A stretch of 7,604 nucleotides of DNA from Brevundimonas sp. (GTDB lineage Bacteria > Pseudomonadota > Alphaproteobacteria > Caulobacterales > Caulobacteraceae), in NCBI GenBank assembly GCA_015234495.1, contig JADGMZ010000031.1, forward strand, positions 1 through 7,604, in the 5' to 3' direction. The notes under the pieces were generated by a model that saw only the letters and a program-made list of their open reading frames with translations, did not search any database and was not told where the DNA came from. Of this stretch, positions 5,197 through 7,604 are shown piece by piece; the stretch's first letter is position 1; each line of letters starts with the position of its first letter. Made by a program: the position numbers and the translations under genes.

Positions 5197-6078
5197 CTAG
5201 AAGGCGGCGACGTCGTCCGCATGCACGCGGCGGTTCGGCGATCCCCTGAAGGCCCAGCGCAGCAGGCGGGCGGTGGTCAGGGCGCCGGCGCGGACCAGCG
5301 GGGTCGGCAGGACGCGAGGCTGGTCGTGCATGGCGCGGGCCCAGCCCGGCAACAGATCCATCCCCGCCTGCATGATCACTCCCGCGGCCACGTCCACGGC
5401 GGGCTGTCCCAGGGTCTGGCGCATGACCATGGCCGCCACCTCGTGCGTCCGGGCGTCGGCCCGCAGGCCGGGCCGGAAAGACCGGATCAGGGCCTCGGCC
5501 TCGGCCCGGGTGCGGGGCACGGGATCGGCGTGCAGGGCCTCGCCGATCCGCGCCGTCTCGGCGAAATAGGCGTCCTGTTCGGCCAGCGGCATGCGCGGCT
5601 CAGCGTAGCGGAGCCAGGCGTCGAGGAAGCTGATCGTCTCGGTGACGTGGACCCAGGCCAGCAGCTCCGGATCGCTGACCCGATAGGGCGTCCCGTCCGG
5701 CAGCACGCCGCGCAGCTTCGTGTGGATGCGGTTGACCCGGTCGATCGCGGCCCGCCCCGCCTCGGCGTGGTCATAGGTGGTCACCGCGATGAATTTCGCC
5801 GTCCGTCGCAGCCGCCCATGCATGTCGGCGCGGAAGTCGGAATGATCCCACACCCCGGCCAGCACCGCGGGATGCAGCATCTGCAACAGCAGGCCGGAAA
5901 CGCCGCCGATCATCATGGTGGTGACGTCGCCGTTGACCTTCCACGCCACCGAGTCCGGCGAGAACAGCGCGTCCGCCCGCCGCAGCACCGGCCGCTCGCC
6001 GCGCTCGGCGTCGTTGAAGACCTCGGTGATCCGGCGGCGAACCAGGGCCCTGGCGGGGTCGAGACGTGGGGCGGCCAT
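5197..6078 (-). CDS. DUF2236 / MpaB-like putative haem oxygenase
   Basis: 293 residues from an ATG at 6078. It belongs to the DUF2236 family, also called the MpaB/rubber-oxygenase catalytic domain, whose characterised members (latex-clearing protein, fungal MpaB) use b-type haem to cleave carbon-carbon double bonds. Most bacterial members have no known substrate. The visible family core is a helix MMIGGVSGLLLQMLHPAVLAG (55-75), then WDHSDFRADMHGRLRRTAKF (77-96), YDHAEAGRAAIDRVNRIHTKLRG (102-124) and SDPELLAWVHVTETISFLDA (135-154). His134 in WVH and the histidines at 69 and 79 are candidate haem ligands by position only. No secretion signal is seen. A longer frame runs to a TTG at 6168, but those 30 residues look non-coding and would overlap the likely promoter: minus-strand GCTATAC at 6113-6119 would place the transcript start about 28 nt before the ATG. 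The gene is divergent from cytochrome b561, a possible redox partner (inference). Confidence 0.85.
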   Translation of the reverse strand: MAAPRLDPARALVRRRITEVFNDAERGERPVLRRADALFSPDSVAWKVNGDVTTMMIGGVSGLLLQMLHPAVLAGVWDHSDFRADMHGRLRRTAKFIAVTTYDHAEAGRAAIDRVNRIHTKLRGVLPDGTPYRVSDPELLAWVHVTETISFLDAWLRYAEPRMPLAEQDAYFAETARIGEALHADPVPRTRAEAEALIRSFRPGLRADARTHEVAAMVMRQTLGQPAVDVAAGVIMQAGMDLLPGWARAMHDQPRVLPTPLVRAGALTTARLLRWAFRGSPNRRVHADDVAAF

Positions 6079-6112
6079 GCGAATCCGGGACGGCGGGGAA
6101 TCTGTCGAGGAC

Positions 6113-6119
6113 GTATAGC
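6113..6119 (-). promoter_or_regulatory. Candidate -10 element for the DUF2236 gene
   Basis: Minus-strand GCTATAC matches the first part of the Caulobacter -10 pattern GCTANAWC. It lies 34 nt upstream of the chosen ATG. No good TTG-type -35 is present at 10-14 nt spacing, so an activator or another sigma factor may be needed, or the match may be chance. Confidence 0.3.
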
Positions 6120-6154
6120 ACGGCGGTGCGGACCGTTCCGTGGCCCCCCTGTTT

Positions 6155-6168
6155 TTGCGCCAGATCAA
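6155..6168. promoter_or_regulatory. FixK/FNR-type box upstream of cytochrome b561
   Basis: TTGCG-CCAG-ATCAA agrees with the FNR/FixK consensus TTGAT-N4-ATCAA at 8 of 10 positions. It fits the looser rhizobial FixK2 pattern TTG(A/C)-N6-(T/G)CAA exactly. Its centre (6161.5) is about 58 nt before the cytochrome ATG. A class II activator position (-41.5) would put the transcript start near 6203, just before the ribosome site at 6209. This would make the cytochrome gene microaerobically induced. Assignment to the divergent DUF2236 gene is less natural by spacing. Confidence 0.5.
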
Positions 6169-6219
6169 TGACGGCGCGGCGCTTCCGGCGCAGGCTTCCG
6201 GATATCCTGGGAGGCGGTC

Positions 6220-6762
6220 ATGACCGTTGCGACGCTTGATCTACCGGCCCGTTCCTACGGACGTCTGTCGATCGCCCTGCACTGGCTGATGCTCGCCCTG
6301 CTCGTCGCGGTCTACGCCACCATCCTGCTCCGTCAGGAATTCCCACGCGGCAGCGAGACCCGCGACGCCCTGAAAGCCTGGCATTTCAGCCTCGGGCTCA
6401 CCGTCTTCGCGCTGGTGTGGCTGCGAGTGATCGGCCGCTGGATCGGCGGCCGGATCGAGCGGACCGGCGTCTGGCCGGATCGGATCGCCGGGCTGATGCA
6501 CCTGGCGCTCTACGCCTTCATGATCGCCATGCCCCTGCTGGGCTGGCTGACCCTGAGCGCCGAGGGCGACCCGGTGCGCCTGTTCGGCCTGGGCCTGCCG
6601 CCGCTGGCCGGCCCGGATGCGGCGCTGGCCAAGCAAACCGAGCAGATCCACGAGACGCTGGGGACGGTCGGCTACTGGCTGGTGGGCCTGCACGCCGCCG
6701 CCGCCCTGGTGCACCACTATCTGCTCAGGGACGGAACCCTGAAGCGCATGACCCGCTGGTGA
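6220..6762 (+). CDS. Cytochrome b561 (CybB family)
   Basis: A 180-residue four-helix inner-membrane di-haem b protein, full length for the prokaryotic b561 family. It carries electrons between quinone/quinol and partners that vary by organism. Helices lie at about 15-37, 51-72, 88-112 and 146-168. The four haem ligands fit family positions: His21 in ALHWL, His55 in AWHFSLG, His144 in IHETLG, and His158 in GLHAAAALVHH, with the expected 34-residue and 14-residue spacings within the two pairs. The R(Y)GRLSIALHWL opening is typical. GGGAGG at 6209-6214 lies 5 nt before the ATG, so the start is secure. A FixK/FNR-like box upstream suggests regulation by oxygen limitation. The stop codon directly abuts the stop of the convergent trmFO. 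No obvious electron-transfer partner is adjacent other than the divergent putative haem oxygenase. Confidence 0.95.
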   Translation: MTVATLDLPARSYGRLSIALHWLMLALLVAVYATILLRQEFPRGSETRDALKAWHFSLGLTVFALVWLRVIGRWIGGRIERTGVWPDRIAGLMHLALYAFMIAMPLLGWLTLSAEGDPVRLFGLGLPPLAGPDAALAKQTEQIHETLGTVGYWLVGLHAAAALVHHYLLRDGTLKRMTRW

Positions 6763-7604
6763 TCAGGCCGCCGCGTCCCGCCACGCCTTCAGCGCCTCGA
6801 TCGCGCGAACGCTCATCAGCCGCTTCCTGGCCCGGCCGCGCTCCTTGGGCGGGATGCGCTTGCCCCCGGCGTCGACACGCGGCGCCTCGAGCGGCGGCAG
6901 CAGGCCGTAGTTGATGTTCATCGGCTGGAATTTCGAGCCTTCCAGGTGGCCGCCGGTGATGTGCTCGACCAGGGCGCCGATGGCCGTCTCGGGTGGCGGC
7001 GGGGCGAGGTCGCGGCCCAAGGCCTGAGCGGCGGCGAGCCGGCCGGTGAGCAGGCCCATGGCGGCGCTCTCGACATAGCCCTCGACGCCGGTGACCTGGC
7101 CGGCGAAGCGCAGTCGCGGCATCGCCTTCAGGCGCAACTGACGGTCGAGCAGCTTCGGCGAGTTGAGGAAGGTGTTGCGGTGCAGGCCGCCCAGCCGGGC
7201 GAACTGGGCGTCCTGCAGGCCCGGGATCATGCGGAAGACCTCGGTCTGGGCGCCGTATTTCAGCTTGGTCTGGAAGCCGACCATGTTGAACAGGGTGCCC
7301 AGCGCATTGTCCTGGCGCAGCTGGACGATGGCGTGGGCCTTGACCGTCGGGTCGCGGGGATTGGTCAGGCCGACCGGCTTCATCGGCCCGTGGCGCAGGG
7401 TCTCGCGGCCCCGCTCGGCCATGACCTCGATCGGCAGGCAGCCGTCGAAATAGGGGACGTCCTCCCACTCCTTGAACTCGGCCTTGGGGCCGGCCAGCAG
7501 GGCGTCGATGAAGGCCTCGTACTGCTCGCGATTCATCGGGCAGTTGACGTAGGCGGCCGCGTCGCCGCCGGGGCCGGCCTTGTCGTAGCGCGACTGCCGC
7601 CAGG
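6763..7604 (-). CDS. trmFO: TrmFO, folate-dependent tRNA (uracil-54-C5)-methyltransferase (partial, N-terminus off the right edge)
   Basis: The frame is open from base 7604 to a TGA at 6765-6763. The 279 visible residues are roughly the C-terminal 60 percent of a protein usually about 440-480 long; the N-terminal FAD-binding motif is outside the window. TrmFO makes m5U54 in the T-loop of tRNAs using methylene-tetrahydrofolate and FAD. Family marks: WRQSRYDK at the window edge; YVNCPM with the catalytic-region cysteine (codon 7542-7540); [50 protein letters not shown] then [33 protein letters not shown]; the FAD-contacting [20 protein letters not shown]; and [20 protein letters not shown]. An internal ATG at 7536 could be mistaken for the start, but the upstream codons are clearly TrmFO sequence. 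It ends with a basic tail ([16 protein letters not shown]). Confidence 0.97.
   Translation of the reverse strand, partial: WRQSRYDKAGPGGDAAAYVNCPMNREQYEAFIDALLAGPKAEFKEWEDVPYFDGCLPIEVMAERGRETLRHGPMKPVGLTNPRDPTVKAHAIVQLRQDNALGTLFNMVGFQTKLKYGAQTEVFRMIPGLQDAQFARLGGLHRNTFLNSPKLLDRQLRLKAMPRLRFAGQVTGVEGYVESAAMGLLTGRLAAAQALGRDLAPPPPETAIGALVEHITGGHLEGSKFQPMNINYGLLPPLEAPRVDAGGKRIPPKERGRARKRLMSVRAIEALKAWRDAAA

Noticed and set aside
4952..5200. 82-residue plus-strand frame in the convergent gap (and overlapping minus-strand frames)
   Set aside because: Starts in the repeat spacer, reads the repeat as RVDRVD-type sequence, has no ribosome site and no recognisable domain.
6079..6168. N-terminal extension of the DUF2236 protein to a TTG at 6168
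   Set aside because: The extra 30 residues are unlike the family, would overlap the FixK-like box and the likely -10, and depend on a TTG. The ATG at 6078 is favoured.
6725..6742. TCAGGG-6 nt-CCCTGA hairpin as a terminator for cytochrome b561 or trmFO
   Set aside because: It lies inside the b561 coding region and has no T-tract on either strand; a 6-bp stem of this kind is expected by chance.

Overview
The window is high-GC DNA with dense, strongly GC3-biased coding on both strands. Several features point to an alphaproteobacterium of the Caulobacterales (Caulobacter/Brevundimonas/Phenylobacterium group). These are a holdfast-type polysaccharide gene pair, promoters fitting the Caulobacter housekeeping pattern (TTGACGS, 10-14 nt, GCTANAWC), a FixK/FNR-type box, TrmFO (the folate-dependent tRNA U54 methyltransferase) and apparent scarcity of GANTC, the CcrM methylation site, outside one cluster. 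The taxonomic call is inference from gene content and signals; no database was searched.

Layout. 1-2162 (minus strand) holds a polysaccharide export pair: a polyprenyl-phosphate sugar-1-phosphate transferase (HfsE-like) coupled through TGATG to a Wzx-type flippase (HfsF-like) cut by the left edge. A tRNA-Ser(GCT) with its own promoter lies at 2289-2380 on the plus strand. It is followed by an unrecognised single-pass membrane protein with a long Arg/Glu-rich tail (2486-3172). Next come an SCP2 lipid-carrier-domain protein (3307-3612), a very good intrinsic terminator (3638-3674), and an acyl-CoA dehydrogenase of the ACAD10/11 type (3693-4889) whose ATG lies only 18 nt past the terminator's T-tract.

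The 307-nt convergent gap 4890-5196 has no credible gene. It holds five copies of a 9-mer, GAGTCGACA, in two arrays (each copy contains a GANTC site), a GC-rich hairpin and a pair of EcoRI-type palindromes. A DUF2236/MpaB-like putative haem oxygenase (5197-6078, minus) and a cytochrome b561 gene (6220-6762, plus) diverge from a 141-nt region carrying a FixK/FNR-like box. The window ends in trmFO (minus strand, N-terminus missing), whose stop codon directly abuts the cytochrome stop as TGATCA.

Functional themes: envelope polysaccharide assembly on the left; a lipid/acyl-CoA and redox group in the middle (SCP2, acyl-CoA dehydrogenase, DUF2236, b561), whose joint action is only a hypothesis; and tRNA biology (tRNA-Ser, TrmFO). 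I see no mobile element, CRISPR array or defence system. The most interesting signal is the GANTC-bearing 9-mer array.
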